From an uncultured Paracoccaceae bacterium (GTDB taxonomy: Bacteria; Pseudomonadota; Alphaproteobacteria; Rhodobacterales; Rhodobacteraceae), in the NCBI GenBank assembly GCA_947496535.1, contig CANMDE010000005.1, positions 186,001 to 250,000 on the forward strand: a stretch of DNA of 64,000 bases. Reading direction: 5' to 3'. A program made the position numbers and the translations under genes. Below are positions 1 through 8,082 of the stretch, one piece after another. How positions within the stretch are numbered: position 1 is the stretch's first letter; each line of letters opens with the position of its first letter. The notes under the pieces were generated by a model, which was not told the origin of the DNA, did not search any database, and worked only from the letters and a program-made list of their open reading frames with translations.

Positions 1-136
1 CCTGAAATCCGGTGCCGGCGTCATTGCCGAGGACACGCAGATTGGTCTGCACGAGGCAGAACGGTCGACTGAATCTCTCGATTTTCATGCCGAGCTGGCA
101 CGGCTGAATGCGATTTATGCCGCGATGCAAACCTGA
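1..136 (+). CDS. C-terminal fragment of an unidentified protein
   Basis: An open frame enters from the left edge and stops with TGA at 134-136, leaving 44 residues that end in an Ala/Leu-rich helix-like tail. It lies 11 bp upstream of the ABC binding-protein gene, so it is probably the first or second gene of the same operon. An ABC ATPase would be the expected missing component of the transporter encoded just downstream, but the fragment holds no Walker or signature motif, so this is only inference from position. Confidence 0.55.
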   Translation, partial: LKSGAGVIAEDTQIGLHEAERSTESLDFHAELARLNAIYAAMQT

Positions 137-147
137 AGGGTAGTTTG

Positions 148-1395
148 ATGAGAAAAGACGGTAACGATGATCTGCACGCCGCTTGCTGTGGCCACGACGG
201 AGTTGACCACGAAAAGCGGCAAACACTGGATATGCTGGCTGCCGGTGGTCTCGCCGCGATGCTGGGTGGTTTAAGCCTGCCAAGCATGGCGCGGGCGCAG
301 GATGATGATATTCTGCGGATCGGTTATCTGCCGATCACGGATGCCACGCCCCTGCTGGTTGCTCATGCCAAGGGTTTTTACGAAGAGGAAGGGATCGAGG
401 CAGAACCGCCCACGCTGATCCGCGGCTGGGCACCTTTGATTGAGGGTTTTACCTCGAACAAGTTCAATCTGGTTCATTTCCTGAAACCGATCCCTGTCTG
501 GATGCGGTATAACAATGACTTTCCGGTCAAGATCATGGCCTGGGCACATACAAACGGGTCCGCCCTGGTCGTAGGTGGCGGTACCGATATCACCGATTTT
601 GCTGGCCTAGGGGGCAAACAGGTTGCTGTGCCCTTCTGGTATTCAATGCACAATATCGTGCTGCAATACGCGCTACGCGCTGCAGGCATCAAGGCCGTTA
701 TCAAGGCTCAGGGCGAGGAGCTGGCACCTGATGAATGCAACCTGCAAGTCCTGCCACCACCTGACATGCCGCCCGCGCTCGCCGCGCGCAAGATCGACGC
801 CTATATCGTGGCCGAGCCTTTCAACGCGCTGGGTGAATTGAATGCAGGCGCACGGATGCTGCGCTTTACTGGGGATATCTGGAAAAACCATCCCTGCTGC
901 GTTGTCTGCATGAACGAACAGGTCACGACAGCCAAACCGGAATGGACACAAAGCGTCATGAACGCGGTGGTCAAAGGCGCGATCTATGCCAGCCAGAACA
1001 AGGCAGAGGTGGCAGAGCTTTTATCACGAGACGGTGAAGGTTATCTGCCAGCCCCCGCGCCGGTCGTTTCCCGAGCGATGACCGTTTACGAAGATAACGC
1101 AGATTACATCGACAGCGGCGCGATCCGAAATCAGGTCGAATACCAAAACGGACGGATCGACTTTCAACCGTGGCCCTATCCATCGGCTACCAAGCTGATC
1201 GTCGAGGCGATGTCCGATACCGTCGTCAGTGGTGAAACGACGTTCCTTAGCGATCTTGATCCCGATTTCGTTGTTGATGATTTGGTAGACTACAATTTCG
1301 TCAAAACCGCGCTTGAGGCTAATCCAGAGTGGCTCAACGACCCATCGGTCAATCCCGGTGATCCTTACGTGCGCGAGGAAATCCTGAAACTATGA
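148..1395 (+). CDS. NitT/TauT-type ABC transporter substrate-binding protein
   Basis: This is a 415-residue periplasmic binding protein of the NrtA/SsuA/TauA (NMT1-like) superfamily. The mature part begins with the typical strand ILRIGYLPITDATPLLVAHAKGF and continues with GGKQVAVPF and a TauA-like closing half. The N-terminus is a long Tat-like leader with a single Lys-Arg pair (KRQTLDML) followed by an Ala/Gly-rich hydrophobic stretch ending MARAQ. A His/Cys cluster (HAACCGH) precedes it, and its role is unknown. ATG 148 is preferred over TTG 145 because GAAGGG at 135-140 is well placed. The gene overlaps the permease by ATGA. The ligand is not readable from sequence; the downstream sulfur-type enzymes suggest an organosulfur compound. 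Confidence 0.85.
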   Translation: MRKDGNDDLHAACCGHDGVDHEKRQTLDMLAAGGLAAMLGGLSLPSMARAQDDDILRIGYLPITDATPLLVAHAKGFYEEEGIEAEPPTLIRGWAPLIEGFTSNKFNLVHFLKPIPVWMRYNNDFPVKIMAWAHTNGSALVVGGGTDITDFAGLGGKQVAVPFWYSMHNIVLQYALRAAGIKAVIKAQGEELAPDECNLQVLPPPDMPPALAARKIDAYIVAEPFNALGELNAGARMLRFTGDIWKNHPCCVVCMNEQVTTAKPEWTQSVMNAVVKGAIYASQNKAEVAELLSRDGEGYLPAPAPVVSRAMTVYEDNADYIDSGAIRNQVEYQNGRIDFQPWPYPSATKLIVEAMSDTVVSGETTFLSDLDPDFVVDDLVDYNFVKTALEANPEWLNDPSVNPGDPYVREEILKL

Positions 1396-2204
1396 CTGTC
1401 GCCAGCGACATATCCCCAACACGCTTTCCGTTATCATTCAGCCGCTATCGCGGGCTGATGAATGCCGGAATTGGCATGGGGGCTTTGATGTTGCTGTGGT
1501 GGCTGGGGGGGCGGGCCGTCGCGGCCAGCCCTGACCTTTTTGCGTTCTCCAACTTTGCACCCGCGCCGACGATGTCGCGGCTATGGGTGATGATCACCTC
1601 GGGCGAGGTGCTGGATATGGCGATCCCATCGCTTTACCGCGTCGGACTGGGTATGCTGATTGCCGTCCTGATCGGCGTGCCATTGGGCATCCTGATTGGT
1701 CGCATCGCGCAACTGCGCGAAATCACGAATATCCCGTTTCAGTTCCTGCGCATGATTTCCCCGCTTAGCTGGATGCCTATTGCTGTGATGGCGTTTGATA
1801 CATGGGACGGTGCCATCATTTTTCTGATTGCAGTTGCGGCAATCTGGCCGATCCTGTTTGCCACAGCCGCTGGGGTACGCCGGATCGATCCCGCTTGGAT
1901 CAAGGTCGCACGCAATCTTGGGGCAAGCCGCTGGCACATGCTGACAACTGTTATCCTGCCAGCCGTAGCCACAGATATCTTAACGGGGATCCGCCTTGCC
2001 CTAGGGGTGGCATGGGTCGTGCTGGTGCCTGCCGAATATCTGGGCGTCACGTCCGGGCTTGGCTACGCGATCAACGATGCCCGCGACACGCTGGAATATG
2101 ACCGTTTGTCAGCAACGGTCGTCGTGATCGGTGTGATTGGATTTGCGCTCGACATGATTTGCCAAAAGGCCATCGCGCGTCTGAACTGGATGCGTAGCAA
2201 TTAA
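1392..2204 (+). CDS. NitT/TauT-type ABC transporter permease
   Basis: This 270-residue inner-membrane protein belongs to the SsuC/TauC/NrtB family, which forms the channel for the adjacent binding protein. A first hydrophobic helix near residues 25-45 is followed by the binding-protein-dependent transport domain. The EAA-type cytoplasmic loop that docks the ATPase is visible as KVARNLGASRWHMLTTVILPA at about residues 174-194. It starts inside the stop of the preceding gene (ATGA), which implies translational coupling. The matching ATPase is not inside the window and may lie to the left. Confidence 0.9.
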   Translation: MTVASDISPTRFPLSFSRYRGLMNAGIGMGALMLLWWLGGRAVAASPDLFAFSNFAPAPTMSRLWVMITSGEVLDMAIPSLYRVGLGMLIAVLIGVPLGILIGRIAQLREITNIPFQFLRMISPLSWMPIAVMAFDTWDGAIIFLIAVAAIWPILFATAAGVRRIDPAWIKVARNLGASRWHMLTTVILPAVATDILTGIRLALGVAWVVLVPAEYLGVTSGLGYAINDARDTLEYDRLSATVVVIGVIGFALDMICQKAIARLNWMRSN

Positions 2205-2228
2205 CTGAAACCAAGAGAGGAGACCACA

Positions 2229-2765
2229 ATGTCAGAACCTGCAACCGCCCTTACAGGCTGCCTTGCCCCGATTGATAAGGACGGGCTGAATACGCTGATC
2301 GAAAGCGGCAAAGCAAATCCGCAGGCGATCAAAACCCTCAAATGCAAGACCGTCGCCGAAGGCCGCTTTCGCCACGCCAACTATATCCGTGATCTGGAAC
2401 CTTATATCGTGGATGAACCCCCAGGGCTTCTTGGCGACGACACCGCCCCGAACCCGTCCGAGGCATCTCTAGCCGCCTTGGGTAGTTGCATTGCGGTGGG
2501 CCTGCATGCCAACGCCGTACATCGTGGCATCACCATCAACAGCCTTGAGGTCGAGATGGAGGGTGATCTGAACATTACTGGTGTCTGGGGCACGGGTGAT
2601 CTGAGCGACAAGCCGGTCGGTTTCACCGATGTACGCATCAAGGTCGCGATGGATGCAGATGCGCCGCAAGACACAATCGATGAACTCATCGCACATGTGA
2701 CCCAATGGTCGCCGGTGTTCAACACCTTCTCGCGCCCCGTGACCATGGTGGCTGAGAGCGTCTGA
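2229..2765 (+). CDS. OsmC family protein with one conserved cysteine replaced
   Basis: This 178-residue protein has the OsmC/Ohr fold signature. The helix with the first redox cysteine reads ALGSCIAVGLHANA (Cys87). Family peroxidases carry a second cysteine in a CPV motif, but here that motif is WSPV with Ser161. A thiol-dependent peroxidase cycle with both cysteines is therefore unlikely. The gene sits in an operon with a transporter, an acyl-CoA-dehydrogenase-like flavoprotein and a rhodanese. A role in handling a thiol, persulfide or acyl intermediate is inferred from that context only. A GAGAGGAG ribosome site precedes the ATG. Confidence 0.8.
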   Translation: MSEPATALTGCLAPIDKDGLNTLIESGKANPQAIKTLKCKTVAEGRFRHANYIRDLEPYIVDEPPGLLGDDTAPNPSEASLAALGSCIAVGLHANAVHRGITINSLEVEMEGDLNITGVWGTGDLSDKPVGFTDVRIKVAMDADAPQDTIDELIAHVTQWSPVFNTFSRPVTMVAESV

Positions 2766-2782
2766 CCAGAGAGGAGACCGCA

Positions 2783-3886
2783 ATGACATTACAGGAAAGA
2801 ATAGCTGATCCCGCAGCCATGCTGACCCGCGTCGATGCGGTCGCTTCAGCCCAACTGATGCCGAAAGTGCGCGAAATCGATGCGGGCTTGTACCCCGAGG
2901 ACATCATGCGCGCCTTTGGCGAGGCGGGGGCTTACGGTGTTCATGTAAGTGCACCGGCAATGGATATGGGCCAGACTATTCAGGCTATTGCGCGGGCGGG
3001 CGAAGAATGCATCTCAACCGCCTTTTGCATGTGGTGCCAGAACGCGCTCGCTTGGTACATCGCTTCATCCGATAATGCGGCTTTGCGTTCGACCCTCTTG
3101 CCCAAAGTGGCCAAAGGGCAGGCGCTGGGCGGCACCGGTTTGTCGAACCCCATGAAGACATTCTTCGGGATTGAGACGATGCGTTTGAAAGGAACGCGCA
3201 CTGACAAGGGTTACACTGTCAAAGGCGCGCTGCCGTGGGTGTCGAATGTAGGTGAAGATGGCTATTTCGGGATCGTCTTTTCGGTCGGGGAAGGCGAGGG
3301 CGTTAAACACGTCATGGCAGTGGCTCGTGGCGACCAGCAAGGTGTGAAAACAGTGTTGGATCATGATTTTATGTCGATGGCTGGCACTGCCACAAGATCA
3401 GTCCAGTTTCGTGATGCATTGATTGAAGACCTGTTCGTTCTGGCCGATCCGATTGACGGTTATCTGCAAAAAATCCGCCCGGGCTTTGTACTGATGCAAT
3501 GTGGCATGGCGTTGGGCATGATCCGCAGTTCCATCAAACTGATGGAACAGGTGCGAGGACAATTGGGGCATGTGAATAAGTACCTCGAAAAGCAACCCGA
3601 AGATTTCCAGGCGATGCTTGACGAGCTTGAAGCCGAAATCATGGAACTGGCCCAAACGCCTTATGACACGTCAGTTTCGTACTTCCGGCGGGTAGTGACG
3701 GCGCGTTTGCGTGGCGGCGAAGCGTCAACAGATGCTGCGCATTTTGCCATGCTGCATTGCGGTGCGCGCGGTTTTGTCAGCAAAGGCGCCGCACAACGCC
3801 GCCTACGTGAAAGTTACTTCATTGCCGTCGTTACCCCCGCCACCAAACAACTTCGCAAAATGCTGGCCGATCTTCCGGCCGCCTGA
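2783..3886 (+). CDS. Acyl-CoA dehydrogenase-like flavoprotein
   Basis: This 367-residue protein has the acyl-CoA dehydrogenase layout: an all-alpha N-terminal domain, a beta middle domain (GGTGLSNPMKTFFGIE, then the strand VKGALPWVSNVG) and a C-terminal helical bundle. I do not see a clear catalytic glutamate context of the fatty-acid enzymes, and the protein resembles the broader group that includes DszC/SfnB-type desulfurisation oxygenases. It lies 17 bp after osmC behind GAGAGGAG and 17 bp before the rhodanese. A role in oxidising a sulfur-containing substrate imported by the upstream ABC system is a context-based hypothesis; the family assignment is firm. Confidence 0.8.
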   Translation: MTLQERIADPAAMLTRVDAVASAQLMPKVREIDAGLYPEDIMRAFGEAGAYGVHVSAPAMDMGQTIQAIARAGEECISTAFCMWCQNALAWYIASSDNAALRSTLLPKVAKGQALGGTGLSNPMKTFFGIETMRLKGTRTDKGYTVKGALPWVSNVGEDGYFGIVFSVGEGEGVKHVMAVARGDQQGVKTVLDHDFMSMAGTATRSVQFRDALIEDLFVLADPIDGYLQKIRPGFVLMQCGMALGMIRSSIKLMEQVRGQLGHVNKYLEKQPEDFQAMLDELEAEIMELAQTPYDTSVSYFRRVVTARLRGGEASTDAAHFAMLHCGARGFVSKGAAQRRLRESYFIAVVTPATKQLRKMLADLPAA

Positions 3887-3903
3887 CACAGAAAGGATAA
3901 CGC

Positions 3904-4758
3904 ATGACAAGTATTCTCATTTCACCAGCCGAGTTGGCCGAAATGGATATGGCTGACACCGTAATCATCGATACCCGCGCACCGGACGCTTTCGCGACTG
4001 GCCATATCGCAGGTGCTGTGAACCTGCATGACATCTTCACTTATCTGGCCACGTCTACACCCGATGGCATGGCAGAACTCACCCAGAAATTCGCCGATGC
4101 CTTTGGCGCGGCAGGTCTCGACGGAACAAAGACGGCCGTTCTTTATGAACAATCCATGGACACCGGCTTTGGCCAGTCTTGCAGGGGGTATTTCCTGCTC
4201 AGCTATCTGGGCTATCCCAACATCAAAGTGCTGCATGGTGGCCTGCAAGCATGGGAGGCCACGGGCATGCCTACGGATACCGCGACCGTCGCACCGACAC
4301 CAGCGACCTTCACCGTTGACCCTGACGCTGCGGCATTGATGCTGACCTTGGACGATATGAAAGCCGCGTTGATGCAGCCTGACATTGCCCTGCTGGATGT
4401 GCGTGACGTGGATGAATGGATCGCTGACAGCTCGTCCCCTTACGGCAAGGATTTCTGCCCGCGCAAGGGCCGTATTCCGGGCGCCAAATGGATCGAATGG
4501 TACCGCATGATGAAACCCACAGCAGATGGTCCGATGATCAAATCAGCGGACGAAGTTCTGGCCGAATGCGCAAGTGTCGGGATCAGCGCCGACACGCCCG
4601 TCTATGTCTATTGCTTCAAAGGCGCGCGGGCATCGAACACTTTCCTCGCGCTGAAAGAGGCTGGCGTGAAAGACGTGCGGATCTATTTTGGTTCGTGGAA
4701 CGAATGGTCGCGCGATCCGTCCTTGCCCATCGATGAAGGGCTGCCATTTGTCGCCTGA
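3904..4758 (+). CDS. Two-domain rhodanese-type sulfurtransferase
   Basis: This 284-residue protein has two rhodanese homology domains, about residues 1-130 and 150-284, like thiosulfate and 3-mercaptopyruvate sulfurtransferases. The active-site loop of the second domain is intact: YCFKGARAS with Cys237, which would carry the persulfide. The first domain has no loop cysteine at the equivalent place (EQSMDTGFG), as is normal for the structural half. It transfers sulfane sulfur between donor and acceptor thiols. In this operon it could process sulfide or sulfane sulfur released by the upstream flavoprotein. The next gene starts inside its last codons. Confidence 0.88.
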   Translation: MTSILISPAELAEMDMADTVIIDTRAPDAFATGHIAGAVNLHDIFTYLATSTPDGMAELTQKFADAFGAAGLDGTKTAVLYEQSMDTGFGQSCRGYFLLSYLGYPNIKVLHGGLQAWEATGMPTDTATVAPTPATFTVDPDAAALMLTLDDMKAALMQPDIALLDVRDVDEWIADSSSPYGKDFCPRKGRIPGAKWIEWYRMMKPTADGPMIKSADEVLAECASVGISADTPVYVYCFKGARASNTFLALKEAGVKDVRIYFGSWNEWSRDPSLPIDEGLPFVA

Positions 4759-5347
4759 ACCGGTCATCGACTATTATTTTGCGCCGATGTCGGGCTACGC
4801 CTATCTGGGTCATGCCCGACTGCTCGCTTTGGTATCGCAAACAGGGACATCCATTCGGTATCACCCGCTTGATATGGCGCGTGTCTTTGCCGCTGCGGGA
4901 TCGTTCCCGCCAGCAAAATATCCCGATATACGCCAGAAACACCGCAAGGCTGACATGGCGCGTTGGGCGGCGGCTTTTGATCTACCATTCAACGAGACAC
5001 CCGCATTCTGGCCCGCACCGATGCAATTGGCGTGTGAGGTTATTATGGCGGCAGATGCTGCGGATCAAGGACAGGTGACCGGGGCGATCCTATCGGCGGT
5101 CTGGGTCCAAAATTTGAACATTTCGGTGCCGAAAGACGTCGCAACCGCACTCGTAAGCGCGGGACTTGACCCGGAGCCTCTTTTTCAGAGTGCCGAAACG
5201 GATGTGGTCAAAGAGCGTGCAGAGGTTGAGACGCAGAAGGCTATTGAAAAAGGGGTATTCGGCTCACCTACATACGTGTTGGGTGATGATTGGTTCTTTG
5301 GACAGGACCGGTTGGATTTTCTGGCGGAGGCTTTACCCAAGCTCTAG
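4748..5347 (+). CDS. 2-hydroxychromene-2-carboxylate isomerase-like (DsbA/GST-kappa fold)
   Basis: The 199-residue product begins PVIDYYFAPMSGYAYLGHARL, the pattern of the glutathione-dependent 2-hydroxychromene-2-carboxylate isomerase family, and ends with the DsbA-fold FGSPTYVLGDDWFFGQDRLDFL. I chose TTG 4748 because AAGGG at 4736-4740 sits 7 nt upstream. ATG 4733 would give five more residues but has no ribosome site. The gene overlaps the rhodanese by 11 nt, so the two are probably coupled. No aromatic degradation genes are nearby, so the true reaction may be another GSH-linked thiol step. Its stop overlaps the convergent GNAT gene by 15 nt. Confidence 0.78.
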   Translation: MSPEPVIDYYFAPMSGYAYLGHARLLALVSQTGTSIRYHPLDMARVFAAAGSFPPAKYPDIRQKHRKADMARWAAAFDLPFNETPAFWPAPMQLACEVIMAADAADQGQVTGAILSAVWVQNLNISVPKDVATALVSAGLDPEPLFQSAETDVVKERAEVETQKAIEKGVFGSPTYVLGDDWFFGQDRLDFLAEALPKL

Positions 5348-6142
5348 CGTCGCTACGGCGTGATAGGCTGGCGCGTTGCCCGCTGGTGGTTTGCCCTTAT
5401 ACATGCGTGCGGTTTCGAATACTGGTTGCATGTTTTGCGTTTCGACCAGTTCTATCAGTGCGTCGCTTGTATCCGGCACGTCGATAGAGGTCGGCCCACC
5501 CCATGGGTTGGCGGCCAAAAGCGCGGTTGCCTGGTCCAAGTCATGGGCATAAAGCGGGCCAATTTTCACGCCGACGCGGCATTTGCGAAACGTCGCAAAG
5601 GCAGTTTGCGAAGCCGTATCGGGAAGTGTGATCGTCCGTCGATGCGTTGTTGTTTTGAACCAAGCGGTGGCAAATTGTTCACGGTCTAAGCCGGTAACCT
5701 GTTTATCCGCCGCGGCAAGCTTTTCGGTATTCACACTTGGCATTGGCCATTCCGCAGGTTGCGCATCGGTGACGTAACGCACCGTACGCCCGGTTTTGGC
5801 AAAGCCACACCGGGCATAGTTGTCTTGCTGGTCCGGTACACCGTCCAAACCGACGCAGCGATCACCGGCATGGTCCAACCCGGCCTGCCAGACATCCCAG
5901 CCATGTCCTTGCCCCCGGAAGTCCGGGTGGCAGATGTAAAGCCCGAGAAACGCGAAGTCGGGTGTATGATTGACGACCGACACCGCCGCTACGGGCTGTG
6001 CGTCGACCGTTTTGACCAGAAAACCTTGGGGATCGGCCGCAAAGAACGCCTCGGCATCATCGAGGCCAGGATTCCAACCTTCATCTGCGGCCCAGCCCAG
6101 AACCAAACGCAGATCATCCAGCGTCATGTGTCGGATGTTCAT
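5333..6142 (-). CDS. GNAT family N-acetyltransferase with C-terminal GNAT-like domain
   Basis: This 269-residue protein has a GNAT acetyl-CoA fold in its first half: FLGLYICHPDFRGQGHG is the motif-A strand and pyrophosphate loop, at about residues 66-82. The second half (about 140-269) is a separate domain resembling the C-terminal domain often attached to YitH/HsdK-type GNATs. The acceptor substrate is unknown. The start codon overlaps the stop of the upstream GntR regulator gene by ATGA, so they form one operon transcribed away from the polyamine-type transporter. Confidence 0.82.
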   Translation of the reverse strand: MNIRHMTLDDLRLVLGWAADEGWNPGLDDAEAFFAADPQGFLVKTVDAQPVAAVSVVNHTPDFAFLGLYICHPDFRGQGHGWDVWQAGLDHAGDRCVGLDGVPDQQDNYARCGFAKTGRTVRYVTDAQPAEWPMPSVNTEKLAAADKQVTGLDREQFATAWFKTTTHRRTITLPDTASQTAFATFRKCRVGVKIGPLYAHDLDQATALLAANPWGGPTSIDVPDTSDALIELVETQNMQPVFETARMYKGKPPAGNAPAYHAVATLELG

Positions 6143-6840
6143 GCGCCCAATGCCTCTTTCAACGATCGGGCGGGTACGGAGCGGTCGCGCAGATCAAGGG
6201 CGGTGTGCAGATCAACCAAATGGCTGCGCATAAGATCAGCGGCGCGGTCCCCGTCGCCGTCCGCGATGGCTTTGACGAGGGCGTGATGGGCGTGTTTTTC
6301 GCAAAGCGCGCTTTCGCGCCGCCAATATAGCGCGATAATCAGGGATGAGCGGGCAATCAGTGTTTCGACAAACCCGGCAATGGTTACTTGTCCGGCAATT
6401 CGTGCAATTTCGACGTGGAACAGGCCGGACAGATGCACCGCGCGTCCCGGATCAGCAGTGGCGAGGGCGTTGTGTTCATCGCGAATGTGGCTTTCCAGTA
6501 GCGCGATGTCTTCCAATGTGGCATTGGCGGCTGCTGATCGGGCGGTACGTGGTTCCAAAAGCTCTCGCGCTTCGAAAATTTCAAGCGCCTCGGCACGCGT
6601 TGGCTGGGCTACAAATGCGCCACGATTGCGTTTGATTTCGACCAGCCTGATATGCGCCAGACTTTGTAACGCGGCACGGACGACCGTGCGAGAGACGCCA
6701 TATATCTCGCCCAATTCGTCTTCTCCCAGCTTGGTGCCTGGCACGATCCGATGTTGGTGTATGGCGAGTGCTATCGCCTCCGCCACCTTTTCAGTCGCAG
6801 CTTGCGGGGATTTGGCAGGGAGCGTGGGGAGCTTTGTCAT
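6139..6840 (-). CDS. GntR family transcriptional regulator (FadR/FCD subfamily)
   Basis: This 233-residue DNA-binding protein has an N-terminal winged helix (GTKLGEDELGEIYGVSRTVVRAALQSLAHIRLVEIKRNRGAFVA, about residues 35-80) and a C-terminal FCD helical ligand domain (about 90-215) with the metal-binding-type histidines (HVEIAR, HHALVKAI). It is divergent from the PotABCD-like transporter operon, with a 240-bp gap that contains the palindrome ATTGTATACAAT at 6921-6932, a typical operator for this subfamily. It probably represses the transporter and itself and responds to the transported compound; the effector is not known. Confidence 0.9.
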   Translation of the reverse strand: MTKLPTLPAKSPQAATEKVAEAIALAIHQHRIVPGTKLGEDELGEIYGVSRTVVRAALQSLAHIRLVEIKRNRGAFVAQPTRAEALEIFEARELLEPRTARSAAANATLEDIALLESHIRDEHNALATADPGRAVHLSGLFHVEIARIAGQVTIAGFVETLIARSSLIIALYWRRESALCEKHAHHALVKAIADGDGDRAADLMRSHLVDLHTALDLRDRSVPARSLKEALGA

Positions 6841-6920
6841 GCGGATTCCTTGTCACCCCTGTTTGCCAGCGTGTTAAATGAGGCTCAAGCATCACGTAGA
6901 TGTACCCAACACGTATATTG

Positions 6921-6932
6921 ATTGTATACAAT
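6921..6932. promoter_or_regulatory. Candidate GntR operator
   Basis: ATTGTATACAAT is a perfect 12-bp palindrome 81 bp upstream of the GntR start and 149 bp upstream of the transporter ATPase gene. FCD-type GntR proteins commonly bind sequences of the form TTGTATACAA. It sits in an AT-rich patch that could contain both divergent promoters. Binding is inferred. Confidence 0.5.
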
Positions 6933-7080
6933 TATGTGTCCAATTATTAATCACGACGCCTGCCGTCCGCATCTTGGTTAAGCAAATTGATGGACAGCGC
7001 CGTCGTTCCTTACCGCATCTCTTGGTCCCTGCAGGAAAGCTCACGCAGGCTAAACCCAAAGCTGGGGGCAACGGAATCGC

Positions 7081-8058
7081 ATGCAAAAAGAGTTGGAGCT
7101 TGTCTCGGTCACAAAGCGCTATGGCGATACCGTTGCCGTGGATGCGATCAGCCACCATTTCAAGCCGGGTGGGTACGCGTGCCTACTTGGGCCATCCGGC
7201 TGCGGTAAGTCATCAACGCTGCGAATGATCGCTGGCCACGAAAGCGTCAGCGACGGCTCCGTCGTACTGGGTGGCAAAGATATCTCTCATCTGTCACCTG
7301 CCAAACGCGGCACAGCCATGATGTTCCAAAACTACGCCCTGTTTCCGCATCTGAGCGTTTCCGAAAATGTAGCCTTTAGCCTGAAGATGAAAGGTGTGGA
7401 CAAAGCTGAGCGATTGGCCAAGGCCGGTGAGATGCTGGAATTGGTAGATTTGTCGGCGTTGGCTGATCGGTTGCCTGACCAGTTGTCGGGGGGGCAGCAG
7501 CAACGCGTTGCTTTGGCGCGCGCACTCATAACGCGCCCGCAAGTATTGTTGCTGGATGAGCCTCTTTCCGCACTCGATCCGTTCCTGCGCATTCGCATGC
7601 GGGGCGAGCTCCGCAAACTTCAGCGCGAATTGGGTATCAGCTTTCTGCATGTCACTCACGGGCAGGACGAAGCGTTGGCGCTGGCAGATGAAATTGTCGT
7701 TATGAACAATGCGGTGATCGAACAGGCTGGACCAGCGCGTGAGGTCTTCAACGCGCCGAGAACCGCCTTTGTGGCACAGTTTATGGGCGGGCATAATGTA
7801 ATCGCTTTGTCCGATGGGCATTTCGCCATCCGTGCCGATGACGTCCGGTTGACGATGCGCGACGCAGGTGAGCTTCAGGGCAATATCACGTCAGTAGAAT
7901 ACCAAGGGATGCACGTGGCCATCGCGGCCCGCATTGCCGGTGATCAAGAGGTCGTCGCGATGGTCCCTGACACCACCTTTTTCGAAAATCCGCAAAACCC
8001 GGGCGACGCTGTTGGCCTGACCTGGGATCAAACCAAGCTGCACAAATTGTCAGCCTGA
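7081..8058 (+). CDS. ABC transporter ATP-binding protein (PotA/FbpC-like)
   Basis: This 325-residue ATPase shows the Walker A motif GPSGCGKS (residues 37-44), the Q-loop in [12 protein letters not shown], the signature [15 protein letters not shown] (about 137-151), Walker B VLLLDEP and a C-terminal TOBE domain, as in the polyamine/iron/opine class of importers. It energises the binding protein and two permeases encoded immediately downstream. The family is certain; the substrate is not determined by sequence. Confidence 0.93.
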   Translation: MQKELELVSVTKRYGDTVAVDAISHHFKPGGYACLLGPSGCGKSSTLRMIAGHESVSDGSVVLGGKDISHLSPAKRGTAMMFQNYALFPHLSVSENVAFSLKMKGVDKAERLAKAGEMLELVDLSALADRLPDQLSGGQQQRVALARALITRPQVLLLDEPLSALDPFLRIRMRGELRKLQRELGISFLHVTHGQDEALALADEIVVMNNAVIEQAGPAREVFNAPRTAFVAQFMGGHNVIALSDGHFAIRADDVRLTMRDAGELQGNITSVEYQGMHVAIAARIAGDQEVVAMVPDTTFFENPQNPGDAVGLTWDQTKLHKLSA

Positions 8059-8082
8059 ATCTTTAAAACGGGAGAGCTCTAA

